Part shown: one piece after another, positions 31,532 to 50,992 of the stretch | Layout: every line of letters begins with the position of its first letter | How positions within the stretch are numbered: the stretch's first letter is position 1 | From: Eutreptiella sp. 'Long Island Sound 2002' | Lineage: Eukaryota; Euglenozoa; Euglenophyceae; Eutreptiales; Eutreptiaceae | Length of the DNA stretch: 64,000 bases | NCBI GenBank assembly: GCA_964036045.1 | Contig: OZ038387.1 | Location: forward strand, 20,661,348 to 20,725,347 | Reading direction: 5' to 3' | The notes under the pieces: model-generated | The model's input: the letters and a program-made list of their open reading frames with translations, nothing else | Database searches by the model: none | Told to the model about the DNA's origin: nothing | Position numbers and translations under genes: made by a program

Positions 31532-34500
31532 CCGTGCCGTTCTCCACTGGCGCCGACGGGCCCGTATCTGCTTAGCCGACTGAAACCGTCAGTACGGTAT
31601 GGGTTGGCCTGACTTGCATGGTGCGCAAGGTACCATGGTACATTTCAACATTTGACTTTTGAGCAGCACAGAACATATAATCGTGATCAAAGACCGGGGA
31701 ATGTGCTTATCATGCATTTTTCGTAAAACCTTTCAGAAACACGGGCAGCAAGTCGGATTGATTCGCTCGGACTAAGGCGAGACGCGAGTAACAATTCACC
31801 ATGAGTCGAGTGCAGCATAATCGACGTCGTGGTTTCAAAAGTCATCGCCATCCTCCCTTTCCCTTTACTTTGTGATCCCCTTGTCGTGTGGTGTAGGAAC
31901 AATGCAACGGAACCCCACAAATCGGCGAACGGGAAGGTAGCTGATACGTTCTTATCGCTCTTTGTCTCCGGCTTTGGGGCTTAATTGTGCTCGTTGCTTA
32001 TGATGTTCCTTGAGTAAAGAAGAGTTAGTCGAGTGACTGCTGTCATGCGCGTTGTTATCAAAGTGGATGTCAACCATGGGGCCTTGCGTTCTTGAAGTGT
32101 ATTCGGCTCCAATCGTGTCTCACAACGCAACTCGGGTAAAAGGGACGCACGGAACATGTGTCGAAATGATTTCGAAAACAACGTGGTGATTTTGCGGCGG
32201 CTCATTCCGGGAAGAAGTTTTCACTCGGCCCGTTGGTAGTGCACAAGGGCCCCTCTCACCGTTTTGAGGAATAATTACAAAGTGTTCGAAGTACGCACGC
32301 ATGGAAAGGTTACCACTCGGGAGCTTCTCACAAAGCTTCAAGCGTTCTTTGTGAGTAAAAAAGTTTTGCAGCCCAGAGAACACGATTCCGAACCATTCGA
32401 AACGGGAACGTGTCACATGAGACGGGATGCGATTTGGCAATAATACGCAAGTACGTTCATCGGTTCCGCATTGTTTGCCCATGATTTGCTTGAATGTGAT
32501 GCATCGTGTCTCTTCGTGCATGGAGCACTTGCGCCACAGTTGAGCCAAAAAGGTGTGTGTGCACTGAATCCCTTTGCATCACAAGGATTGACAAGAGTCA
32601 CCATCACAATGTCACGAATCAATTCTTCATTTGATGAAAAACGTGCGGGCTGCTTGCAAGAGTATTTTGGAGCGATGCGGTGGTGACCTAATCTCCCAAA
32701 TTTCACGCCTTTCCTTGCTCAATTGATAAAGCGGCTTTTGGTGCCTGCATGCTTGGCTAAAACTACATGCTTGGCTAATTAAGCTACTTCCATTCTTGAG
32801 TTTTGTAATCGAGGCCAAGTTTTCGGCATCATGTGCTCCACGTTTGTGTGATCAAAATTTTTGGTGGCAACCTCCATTGCATACAAGCACCACCATGACT
32901 CATGCGTTGTTCATCACTTGTTTGTTGGGGTACATGTAATAGTGCTACCATCCCAAATACAAGAACCGAGTCCATTTGGCCTCCATCGTGTCAAGCTGGA
33001 CCCTTCCAAGTTGGGACTACGTAGAATCCCACCAAATTGCACATGCCAAGAATGCAAGTGTCAATGCCATCGAGGATGCTTCCATTTTTCGTGCAGGGTT
33101 TGGTTTTCACATTTCGTGTTTTTCACGCAAGCCCATGTCCACACTCTTGGCTACATTTGAAAGCCATAGGTTAGGGCAGATGGTACATTACCGCTAGTTG
33201 TCCCGGGGTAAAGGGTCATACGAGGGGAGTAATCCGAGAACCAACGAGTTCATTCACCACGAGCTGAAATTTGCATGAGAATAAGCAAGTTTGCTAATGT
33301 AGCTCAATTGTAAGCCTATCACGAACATTCAAAAACCCAAAATTATAAATTTGGTATAATGAAGATTGTCCCGTCCGTTAAAGTTGAGTAGAACAATACA
33401 GCTACACGGCTGCACAAAGTCTTGAAAAAAGGAGGAGAAAACTACAAGAAATTGTTCCAAGGAATTTCTTCCTACAGAAACTTCCCCTCACAAATCTGCC
33501 CCCCTCATTGTATCTTAACCTGCACGCAAGTTGTGGGATGGTTCGTGCTCTTGCAAGTTGTCCAAGTGCTAGTCCACTACCATAGCTTAATTTTAGAGCA
33601 AGGGTAGATTCAAGGTATTCACAAGCAAATTCACTACCATAGGAAATTGTGGAGGTGTGGTACGCGCAAGTGAAGCTCCACTACCAACCCAACCACAAAA
33701 AGGTGAAACGATGAAGCACTATGTTCAGCCCCGACCATGTTCAATCGATTTTAGCTCAGGAGTTGGTCTTTGTGTGCTCGTGTGTGCATGTTGAAGTAGT
33801 TTTGCAAATAGTGCGTAAAAAATCCACATGGACATGTGCTAAACCTTCCATCAAGCGAGCACGTGTAGCAAAGCTCTCCACGTTGGAATGGATGGGAGTT
33901 GATACTTACTTAGTCCAACTCATCAACAACATATCCCTGATGTATTGACTGGTGTTGTTGCTTGGCGCCTTGATTGTCAATGGTTGCGCAAAAGAGCAAG
34001 AAGATGTGCCACCACGGGGCCGGAGATCCGAAATTTCGACTGCCTCGTGATCATTTTGAAAAACACATTTGTTGGTAATTTTGCTTGGGCCTTGCTTGCC
34101 TCGTTCTCATGTTCACTGTGTACCGATTGTCCGCTCAACTACGACTTAGCTCATGCCCCCTCGCGCTTCTGCTGGTACTTTTGAAGTGGCGAAACCAAGA
34201 GCCTCCGTTGATGCAAAGATAAGAGATTCCCAACATTTTGTCGGATGTTTAGGCACTTTGTCTAATTCTCCAAGGTAGTGTAATCTTTCATCCACACCCA
34301 AGTAGGGCTTTGGCGGCGCCAATGTATGCCTCTGTGGCACTTCAATCCTAGAGCTCTTGATTTTCTCAATTACGGCCTTCACACACTTCGCGGTGCCGTG
34401 GACCACCAGTTTCCGCTGCTTCCTGTTGTGCAACAGTGGCATGCGAAGCTTTTGAGGACCGCGTGCGTAAGCGCCGTCCTCTAAACCCCTAGAGGGCTGT

Positions 34501-34642
34501 AATTTGTTCCCGATCCTTTGAGAAATTTTGCGCTTTATGTAGTCACATCTTCTGCGCACATTGCCACACCCGTACACGATTTTACGCCCCCACGCACAAT
34601 TCCTCGTTATCTTCTCCTGCCTCAGACAAGGATGCACGGTCA
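31532..34642. other. Intergenic, no gene supported
   Basis: Minus frames at 32120-32706 and 34146-34697 are open, but they show no motif and the second overlaps the promoter region of the esterase gene. No RNA gene seen. Confidence 0.4.
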
Positions 34643-36283
34643 ATGCACATGGACCGCATCCTAGTGTGGCTTCTTTGCATCTTGAGCGTTTGCACATGCG
34701 AATTGGACGACCCGTTCAACGACCCCGCGGTGCTCTTCGCGAAGTGCCCAGGCATACTACCCATTGTGCAAGACGCGTCGGGGCATAATTCCAAAACCCT
34801 TGCTCCTCATTCATTGCTAGCTCGTAACCCACTATTGCTGCACGTTACAGGGCCATTGCCCATCCCGCTGAAGGAACGGCTGCAGCGTGAGATCCAACAG
34901 AAGGCCACTCAGTGCCGGACAGCCTCTTTCACAAACCATTCTCTAGAACACCTTTCACTGCACGTGCCATTCGATGACAAGCCCTTGGAGCCCCACGGGC
35001 GGAAGCGGCATGGGACAAGCCCCACCGCTCGCGGCACCATTCGGGGGCTCCCAGAGGATGGCGCCTTCATTGCGGGGCCGACACAGGGGTTCCTTATCGA
35101 CAGCGGACTTTGTGCCGCGAACGATTTCTTCCAAGTTTTCATGTCCAGTGACAGCGCACGCGTGCGCGTGCGGGTCAACCCTGTGGGGCATGGGCTGAGC
35201 CTGGCTTTCTTCCGGGCGACAGCCGCTGGTGTATACAATGTCACCATCTTGCATCAGCAAGCACCCCCACCCACATTCCAGCAGCCACAGTGGCCTGTCA
35301 TCAAAGAGACATTGTTGCAGACTTGGGACGTCACCGTCCGCGAACCCGTCGCGACTGAGACCGATGGTGCATGTGACCGCGGCCTCCGCGCGGGCACCTG
35401 GCTCCGGGGATCCAGCTGCCAGTCTCCGGATTGTGGGCAGGACTGGCACTATGTTCCTTACGGCTGCCAGCTTCAGCGACCCGGAGGGGAGGGGGCCTGG
35501 GCGTGCCTGGACCGGAAATGGGTGCTGTTCCATGGGGATAGCACTGTTGAGGAGGACGCCATTGGCTTCGTCAAGCACGTGCTGAGGGGAAACACACCGA
35601 TGCAGAAGAAGCGGCGGAGGGACGCGTGGCGCGTCTTCGACGTGCTGGTGTTTGCGAACGGTACGGTGCGGCCAGTGTATGTCAAACCAGGTGCGGACTG
35701 GCTGCTGCTGCTGCAGGGCGTGCCGGGCCCGGCGGTGCGGGTGACGATGCGATTCAACGGCTCCCCTGTGAAGGAGCCCAAGATCGCCCGCAAGGACGAG
35801 TGCTGGGGCGCAAAGACCTACACACATGCGTGCGTCCTTGTTGCTGAGCTCTATCAGCAGTTCAAAGGCCCCAGTGCCCCCGACGTGCTCGTTTTCAATA
35901 CTCTAATGTGGGACATGGTGTGCCACGTCCAGGTCACGAAGTTCCGTGCACTGATGCATCGTATTGGGAAAATCCTCCGCATCGCGCACGCACTTTCCCC
36001 CGGCACACGCTTCATCTACCGGACCAATAATGCCATCGGCAGGGGATATCGGCACCGGTTGGTAGAAGGGGCCCACCGGGCGGAGCCTTTCTTACAGGCT
36101 GCCCTGGAGACGGTGCTCCAGCACCCGTTCTTGAACATCGTGGACATGTACGATGTCACCCAGCCATGGAGCATGACCCCCTACGCCGGTGACGGTCATC
36201 ACTACTCCAGTTTGGACGAGGGGTTGGTGCCCTTTGTGTACCACGAAATGCTCCAAGTGCTGCTGCATGCGATATGTGCTTGA
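34643..36283 (+). CDS. NXPE/PC-esterase-like SGNH hydrolase, secreted
   Basis: Intact single-exon ORF of 546 codons. An N-terminal signal peptide is clear (MDRILVWLLCILSVCTC, cleavage likely after it). The first two Met codons are both possible starts; the second gives the cleaner signal. Residues about 165-235 look like an Ig/filamin-type beta domain (RVRVRVNPVGHGLSLAF, GVYNVTIL). The C-terminal half is a PC-esterase/SGNH domain with a Cys/Trp-rich lead-in (GTWLRG, CGQDWHYVPYGCQL), FHGDSTVEEDAIGF with Ser300 as the nucleophile, and D517-x-x-H520 (DGHH) completing the triad. Family knowledge: this fold includes NXPE proteins and plant TBL polysaccharide O-acetyltransferases. Substrate unknown; a cell-wall or secretory-pathway role is inferred. 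Confidence 0.8.
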   Translation: MHMDRILVWLLCILSVCTCELDDPFNDPAVLFAKCPGILPIVQDASGHNSKTLAPHSLLARNPLLLHVTGPLPIPLKERLQREIQQKATQCRTASFTNHSLEHLSLHVPFDDKPLEPHGRKRHGTSPTARGTIRGLPEDGAFIAGPTQGFLIDSGLCAANDFFQVFMSSDSARVRVRVNPVGHGLSLAFFRATAAGVYNVTILHQQAPPPTFQQPQWPVIKETLLQTWDVTVREPVATETDGACDRGLRAGTWLRGSSCQSPDCGQDWHYVPYGCQLQRPGGEGAWACLDRKWVLFHGDSTVEEDAIGFVKHVLRGNTPMQKKRRRDAWRVFDVLVFANGTVRPVYVKPGADWLLLLQGVPGPAVRVTMRFNGSPVKEPKIARKDECWGAKTYTHACVLVAELYQQFKGPSAPDVLVFNTLMWDMVCHVQVTKFRALMHRIGKILRIAHALSPGTRFIYRTNNAIGRGYRHRLVEGAHRAEPFLQAALETVLQHPFLNIVDMYDVTQPWSMTPYAGDGHHYSSLDEGLVPFVYHEMLQVLLHAICA

Positions 36284-37651
36284 GAGCCTGCGGCGGTGCT
36301 CTTCGGGCGTGGGGAGGGACAAGGATGGGACCGAAAATGCTCCGCAGTCGCGAATGGGAAGCGAAACATGGCGAATATCGACCCTGACCCCTGAACTCAC
36401 CACTGACATCCCGCTGACCCTGACCCTGATAAGTGCACCATTGGATGCTCCGCTTGGGGGCACCGACTGCCCCCGGGGGCACGCCGTGGCACGTTATCCG
36501 TGCACGTAGTCGCAAACTGCAAGAATGCCGCCATAAAATGTGGAGGCCAACGAATTGCTTTCGTTGTTTGTGCAGTGTTGATAGCCCTCAGGGGGCAAGT
36601 GGGAATGGGAGCAGCCGCCGTTTGTTTAGGCGTTGTTCTTTCTGACCCCTCTGACAATGAGGTTAAGGTACACAACAGTAGTGCTTTGCATCGCCCGCTT
36701 CTGCTGCAAGCTGGTGTTGCAGACGAGTGGCTGTGGGAAGCCCAACAAGCCATATGCAGCTATGAAGTTGATGTGGATCAGATTGATGAGCTGTCCCGAG
36801 CGGAGAGGGGGGGGGGTTGTCAACGCTCGTATTGGAACCACAGGATTGCAGACAGGTATTCATTTCCCCACATGTCATGCATGCACATCACTCAGACACT
36901 TTGCCATACGCACATGACTCAGACGCTTTGCCAGATCAAGATTTCAATCGAATGCGTGGAATGCCTGCATTGTAATTGCACACAGAATATTTCCCTGAAC
37001 CCCCCGCACAGATTTTGAGGAACATCAGCATTCCTCACATGAGGCGTGCTGTGGTACTCCATCTTCCATCTTCGGATCCCCAATGGAGTCCCAGTTCTGA
37101 TTCCAGCTTTTCCTCTTGCTCCCTGGCTCCTCAGATCCGGATTCATCAACTCCCTGACACAAGTACTGTCAGAAATGCATGACATTTTCCTGCTTTGCAA
37201 CGGTTGCAGAGGAAATGGGAGATAATTTTGTGCCAATTATTCATTTCTAGGAAACCAAACACAAACCCGAGGGATTGAATTCTATCAGCCCACGGATTTT
37301 TTGTTCATGTTGCACAAATTGTTGATGGTAGAGGCCATGAGCGGTTCTCGGTGGGTGCATGTCAATCCAGTTGGGGCTGGGAAATGCTTTCTCACGCCCC
37401 ACTAGGTGAATACACAGCAAGTCGCCAAGCTGTATCGCATCTGGATTTTGGTTAAGGAAATGGGTCGGCATCGCGGGCCATAGGTGTTTATGCTGCAGGA
37501 CAATATCTCTCTGGGACATCCGTTTCCTGCCAACACGGAGCGTTTTCACATTTTTTCAGACTTTTCTCAACTTTTGGTCTCATGCACCAAAATGTCATCA
37601 CCTTGGGGGGGGTATGTGTATGCTTTTCAAAATCTGTGAGAAAACGCCGTT
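36284..37651. other. Downstream region of the esterase, no gene
   Basis: Probably contains its 3' UTR at the start. A GACCCTGAC-type short repeat lies near 36382-36430. No further coding region is supported. Confidence 0.4.
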
Positions 37652-38394
37652 TCAGAAATGTATGTACGGTGATGCGCGACGCCCACCCACGGGGGCCAGA
37701 TGCACCATGTCAGTGGTGGGCCGGGCGGCATCACTGAAACGGTTCTCAGCCTGAGGCAGTGCCTGCAGAAATTTCTCAAATTTCATTTTGATGGCTGAGG
37801 TCTGCGGTGTGTTGTCTGCCCCCTTTCTCTGGGGGCTCTTCATGGGACTCAGGGGGCTGGCACCGGCCGCGGCTGCTTTGGCTTTGGCCGCAGACTCCAC
37901 AACAAAACGACTCATTTTGAAATAATGCAGGAACTGTGTCTTGCAAATGTGTCGCGCGCCCCACGGTAGGGTACAAAGTACGTTGTCTGGTGCCCCCTCT
38001 TTCTCGTGTACTTCTGGCGACCTGCATGTTTCACATTTTGCTCCAAATCGACGTCGATGCAGGTTGCCAGAAATTCATGTTGCGAAGCCTTGGTGGGGTG
38101 AGTCTTTTTATCCCAAAACTGGGCTGCAAAAGTGGTGGCCTCAGAAGTGGATAGAATCTGGTGCTCCTCGTGTTCGCATACAGGTTGTTGTGGACTGGCA
38201 GTGCAAGGCTTTTTTGCTTTGCTAGGGGACTTCTCACAAGTAACTTGCACCCAATTTGCACCGCCAGAGCGTGCTCTTTTGCAAACCAAAGGTGTCTGTG
38301 GTGCATCGGGAGATGCAACAGCCCGTTGTGTGAATTTGTATGTGGACATGGTGGCTACCTGTTGACAAAAAGAGGCAGCAAGCAACAAAGGCAC
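37652..38394 (-). pseudogene. Basic nuclear-type protein fragment, possibly transposon ORF
   Basis: Minus frame 38394-37912 (MSTYKFTQRAVASPD, then CKRARSGGANW, KKPCTASPQQPVCEHEEHQ, KYTRKRGHQTTYFV) continues in a shifted frame at 37915-37652 (SRFVVESAAKAKAAAAGASP, KSPQRKGADN, FEKFLQALPQAENRF). Basic and low in hydrophobics, like the accessory DNA-binding ORF of DNA transposons. It lies next to a Harbinger-type element at 38519-39252, transcribed away from it. No named domain. Confidence 0.3.
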
Positions 38395-38518
38395 TGTCCA
38401 AAACGGACGAAAATATCAGACATGTCATCAGTACAGCATGCAAACCCAGGGTGTTCCAAATAGCCCTTTTCAAGGGCTTTCCAAATATACCCCACATCCC
38501 CCCCCCCTTTGGGACACT

Positions 38519-39252
38519 GGGGGCGCCCTTAGCGCAGTGCAGGCGCAGTGCAACTATTTGGGTGTCTAGCCGCACCGGAGACCCATACTTTGTGACACTA
38601 GGGGCATCATTGTTGCCCCTAGCATAGGTTTTGATGCTTCTTCCACATGGGGGATACATCATTGTTGGATTTTCACCCACTTTCACCCATTTCCACCCCT
38701 TTACACATTTTTTTTTGCTCATCTTCACCATGGACTCCCACACTTTGGTGTGGGCCCTTGAGTTGGGGTGATGGACTCTCACGCTTTGGCGTGGCCCCTC
38801 GAGTTGACGTGACGGACTGCCCGGTTTTTGCCTGACGACAGTTGAATGCCCTATGCGAGGCCGCATCCCTGCTGATGAGGAAGCGTGGTTGTACCACAAG
38901 TTGAAAACAGGGGTTAACATGGATTCCCTCCTGCAAGAGACTTTGCCCCCCGGTCCAGTTGAGGATGAGGTGGACAAATACGCGGCCTTGGGACTAGCTG
39001 GTAGAGTGAGTGAGCTTTCAATTGAACAAAAAAGAGGCTATGTGCGTGGCTTTCTGCATTTTGCATGATGTCTTATATAAAGGGAAGGTAGCTAGCATCT
39101 GTCTTGAGCTAGGGTAATTTAAGTGACTTAAATTTAGGGGCATTTGGGAAGCTAGGGTGGCCTAATTTTGAGGGTGTTTGGAAGGGGTCGGTATGGGGGT
39201 TCTTCATAGGGGAATCTAGTCTAAAAGTAGCGCGCAGTGCAAGGGTTCCCCC
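38519..39252. mobile_element. PIF/Harbinger-type element A
   Basis: 734 bp beginning GGGGGCGCC and ending CCCCC, flanked on both sides by the 3-bp duplication ACT (38516-38518 and 39253-39255). The left end carries GCGCAGTGCAACTATTTGGG; the right end carries AGTCTAAAAGTAGCGCGCAG, whose reverse complement resembles the left. Same family as the elements at 39643, 61912 and 63092. It contains a 71-codon ORF (38853-39068) but no transposase. Confidence 0.8.
38853..39068 (+). CDS. Small ORF inside element A
   Basis: 71 codons, hydrophilic: RIPADEEAWLYHKLKTGVNM, an acidic PGPVEDEVDKYAAL, then SIEQKRGYVRGFLHFA. The stop lies just before the right terminal region. No domain recognised. It may be the remnant of the element's second (DNA-binding) ORF, or a chance frame. 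Confidence 0.28.
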   Translation: MRGRIPADEEAWLYHKLKTGVNMDSLLQETLPPGPVEDEVDKYAALGLAGRVSELSIEQKRGYVRGFLHFA

Positions 39253-40090
39253 ACTCAGCGGGCGCAAACAAGGCAACAATGGCACCGACCCCTGAAAACG
39301 CTCCATGTTGGCAGGTTTCCGAACGTCCCAGAGAGATATGCTAGCCTGTATTAAGGGCTGGTATTCTCAATCAGGCTATCACTCTTTGGCAGTGGGGGTT
39401 AGCAGGCCTGAAGCAGGGTTTTCGTCGCCTCAAACAGCTTTTTTTTTGTGCAAAATTTCAGTAGATGCTGGTAGTTCTTTTTTTCGTTTCTGGGTGTTTT
39501 TTTTACGGTGCCAGCACTGTACAATTTACCTTGTGCCTTGAAAGGGTGTCAGACCATCAAAGAGGTGTTGTTCGTGCAAACTGTGCGCTTTTATTTCATT
39601 TTAACACGCCCATCCTTGCATCCTGTGCATAGTGCACCCCAAGGGGGCGCCTTAAGCGCAGTGTGCGTGTAGTGCGTGCGCAGTGCAACTATTTGGGCGA
39701 CTGGCCGTAGTAGAAACCCATACTTTGTGGTACTTTGGGCACCATTGTTGTTTGGTAGTAGGTTTTGATGCATCGGGGATATGGCATTTTTGGATGTTCA
39801 CCCTGTTTCACCTATTTCTACCTTTTTGCACACATTTTTTACCCATTTCCACCACAGCTACTCTTTTTCTCGGTTGATTGATATGGTGATACACTTTTAG
39901 GGTGCTTGCTACAGGACATCATACTTCCCTCCTCATTTCTTAGGCCCATTTTCTCCATGGATCTCAGTATTGAGGATAGGGTGTTCTACACCCGCTCCAA
40001 AGGTCTGCGACCTCCTGCCACGGTGGTTGGGACGGCTGAAGATGGACTCCTCCACTGAAATCCCCCCCCCCCCGTGTCCAAGAACCACCT

Positions 40091-40126
40091 TGCGCAAGAA
40101 CCAACCCCTGGTTCCGCGGTCAAATT
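40091..40126 (+). repeat. 36-bp repeat, copy 1 of 3, in element B
   Basis: The unit starts TGCGCAAGAACC and contains AACCnACCCCTGGTT, a near-palindrome, then CCGCGG. Other copies at 40763-40798 and 40813-40848. Confidence 0.9.
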
Positions 40127-40762
40127 CTCGCATCACTTTTTTTTACCAGGGTAGTGGGTTTCTCATGTTTCTGCTGGATGTAGGACAACTATTCAGGTGT
40201 GCAGGACATCATTTCATGTGTGTTGCTAAGGGTCCCCCCATCAGGGGGGGACCCTATCAATCACTCACAGGCGCACATACCCCTTAAACCCCTCCCCCTT
40301 GCTCTCGACCCCTTTCCCGAAGCAACCAGCCCCTGACAAGAAGCAAACAAAAGTTAGTTAAACGCAGGGGGCCACTGATAGCACCACTTTGCAAATTTTA
40401 TTTTTTCATTTTTGGCGAACCATCCTTTCTTAGTTAAACAGGTGCTGTTTGATGGCTGGGTGCCTAGGGCAGGCAGGTTTCACCTTCTTGCCCTACTGGG
40501 GGGGGAGGTTAGGACGCCCAGGCACCCAAGGGGTCCGAGAGAGCAGGGTGGGATTTAAAAATAAAAACCTGTAAGTTCCTCTCCTGTAGTAGTAGATCAT
40601 CCCATGCACGTTGGAAGGCACACTACAGCCCAGTCAGCTGAGATTCACTCCTTTGGTGTTCATTTGTCAACGTGGTTAACTGTGGGAAAGGAGAGGGCAC
40701 GCATGTCCCGGCGCAACGCGCCGGAAATTTTTTTTTCCGCGGTACGGGGTTGCCCACGGCCG

Positions 40763-40798
40763 TGCGCAAGAACCAACCCCTGGTTCCGCGGTCAAATT
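40763..40798 (+). repeat. 36-bp repeat, copy 2 of 3
   Basis: Identical to the copy at 40091-40126. Confidence 0.9.
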
Positions 40799-40812
40799 TA
40801 GGGGGAAAAGTG

Positions 40813-40848
40813 TGCGCAAGAACCGACCCCTGGTTCCGCGGTCAAACA
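40813..40848 (+). repeat. 36-bp repeat, copy 3 of 3
   Basis: Nearly identical to the other two; differs at one internal base and near its end. Confidence 0.85.
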
Positions 40849-41514
40849 TTGCCGGTTCCTGGACAGGGGGGGGGGGTACCTAATTTTAATTCGGTACAAA
40901 TGTATTGCAGCCAACACATGGGTTTGGTGACAAATTTGCCAGCTACATAGGGTCATGGATGCTTCATAGCTTGTGAGAACATGGGTGTAAACCTGAATTT
41001 TCATGTCTCAAACACTTTCTTGTGTTTGCATGCCTTTGGGAAAATGGGCGGAGGTTAAGGTGCACTCATACCATGCATTCTCTCACGTGTATGTCGGTAG
41101 TTGTATGTGTCGTGCGCAAGCTACGCCCTTGTAATAGCTACAGTAGGCGTAGGGACCGCATTAATTCTGTACTTTGGCGTAGCTATTACAAAGGGGGGGG
41201 GGTACCAAGATGGGTCGAGAGTGGTGAATCGGCAATGCAAGAAGGAGCCCATCTCCTTTGCCATCCCAAGTTCAGATTCGCCACCTCACTGCCCTCCATC
41301 TCCGCCGCCCACACAGTCAAGTTCCCCCCCAAAGGCCCTTTGTCCTTCACCACTGCCACAAGAACCGGGAAGGTCCCCCTCAAGGTCCCCTCCAGTCCAG
41401 TTTGGGTCGCCTAATTCTAAGGGTGTTTCCAAGGGGCGTGCCTGGGGGCTCTTCAGGGGGAACATAGTCTAAAAGTAGCGCGCAGTTCGCGTGCAGTGCA
41501 AGTATTCCCCCCAA

Positions 41515-42205
41515 GTAGAGACATTTGAGGTCAGAGAAGAGAAATCTCCAATAGAGTATGGAGTGTGTAATGGCAGTCCCGCAGTGATAGCAGAGGCTGC
41601 AAGCATGTCAAGCACATACGCTGTGGGACATGATGAATATGGACTACTCTTTTTGCGCTGGACGAGGAAGCAGAGGAGTAGCCCGAGTGACCCCTGCCAC
41701 ACTCACATGAAGCATGTGAGCATGGATGCATGCACAAATGAGGATTGACTTCGCCGTGCCTGCATGTCAGTGCCCAAGGGGAAACCCACTCATGCATGCA
41801 CCATTGCTTGGGTGGGAGATAATTGGGCACAGATCTGTCCATCCGTCCGCTGGATTACAGTGCACACAATTTTGGCCTCAGCCTCTGATGTTCAGGTCAC
41901 TTCCTTCGCACTGCATTTGCTGCATGGGCGAGGCAGAGAACATGTGCCTGGCCGGTTTCATTTGGATGGAGAAACTCTGTTGCACGTAAGGGCCACCATG
42001 GTGAGTCTGAGTAGGCTCTCACTCAACCCTACTCACACTCCTCCCAAACTCTTTCTCTTGTCAATACACAGAAGGTGAGGGGCCCGGTCCAGGGATCTGG
42101 TTCCTCTGGCGGCCTCGCTGCTAGACTTAGAAAGGCCAATGATCCCGTACGAGTGCTGACCCTGCTGACCCGTGCTGGTGTCCCGCCATAATGTGGTTTT
42201 CCATC
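41515..42205 (+). other. Coding-like but unassigned stretch upstream of the SINE
   Basis: Plus frames at 41526-41748 (STYAVGHDEYGLLFLRWTRK) and 41764-42000 (CTIAWVGDNWAQICP, FHLDGETLLHVRATM) look protein-like. The second ends at a potential GTAAGG donor (41989). They may be exons of a decayed gene or transposon; no family recognised. Confidence 0.25.
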
Positions 42206-42225
42206 CTCCCCTCAATGCACACATA
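42206..42225 (+). repeat. SINE target-site duplication, left
   Basis: The sequence CTCCCCTCAATGCACACATA recurs at 42611-42630 with two differences. Confidence 0.75.
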
Positions 42226-42610
42226 GGATCCCCGGCTAACTCAACCGGGCTAAGCGTAGGTCTCGCAACCGAAAGGTCGTGGGATCGATCCCTGGATCGG
42301 GCATGTCTGGAGGCTGTGAAAGCCCCAATACACACACAACACACGGGGCAACATGGCGATGACGGGCTCGTTGAACGAATACCGTGGAGCTGGCCCGGCG
42401 GAAGCCACGGAGCCACCACCCCACTTCCAGGGTGGTCCTGGGGCAGCAATCCAGGTTCTGGCCTAAGTGCATATCGCACTGGTCGAGGGGCAATACAGGG
42501 AGGCACCCCTGGCCTGCACCGTGGGCCTGCTATAATGGGGAGTGACCCGACCCGAGGACACCAGTGTGGCCATACAGGCTCAACCGGGAGACCTGGTAAA
42601 ATTGGTGAAG
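42226..42610 (+). mobile_element. tRNA-derived SINE
   Basis: A tRNA-like head at about 42235-42310: TAACTCAACCGGGCTAAGCG as A-box/D-arm, GGTCTCGCAACC as anticodon arm, and GTGGGATCGATCCCT as B-box/T-arm. It is followed by a body of about 300 bp without ORFs. The unit is bounded by a 20-bp direct repeat (18 of 20 identical), as expected for LINE-mediated retroposition. The head marks it as transcribed by RNA polymerase III. It lies about 290 bp upstream of the PP1 start codon, where it could influence that promoter. Confidence 0.75.
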
Positions 42611-42630
42611 CTCCCCTCAATACACACACA
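42611..42630 (+). repeat. SINE target-site duplication, right
   Basis: Right-hand copy of the 20-bp flanking repeat (CTCCCCTCAATACACACACA). Confidence 0.75.
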
Positions 42631-42901
42631 CACGTGGGTCATATTTTTATGGCCCATTGCCCTGGAGCGAGGCAGATGTAAACATCTGAAGGGTGCACAT
42701 TGGTGCCAACACTGATGTGTCATTACCACATTGGTGTCAACAGATGAGGGAAGCGTTTTAACAGTGCATCAGGTAGAGTGTTAGGCTGCTGCGTGCGCAC
42801 GGTCATGCAGCGCACTGAGCCTGCTTGTGCCGTGACCATAATGTGTCGTGCTGCTTGACCATTTTGGCCATTCGAATGTTTCGCAAGTCTACTTTCACAA
42901 A

Positions 42902-50992
<8,091 letters not shown>

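Larger units (their letters stand above)
39643..41511. mobile_element. PIF/Harbinger-type element B
   Basis: 1869 bp with GGGGGCGCC and CCCCC ends, flanked by CAA on both sides (39640-39642 and 41512-41514). The left end matches family members A, C and D (GCAGTGCAACTATTTGGGCG); the right end has the AGTCTAAAAGTAGCGCGCAG block. The interior is unrelated to the other members and holds the triple 36-bp repeat described separately. No intact ORF. Confidence 0.8.

Noticed and set aside
34955-35827. 290-codon minus-strand open frame under the esterase gene
   Set aside because: Shadow of the NXPE-like gene, whose signal peptide and catalytic motifs fix the plus strand as coding.
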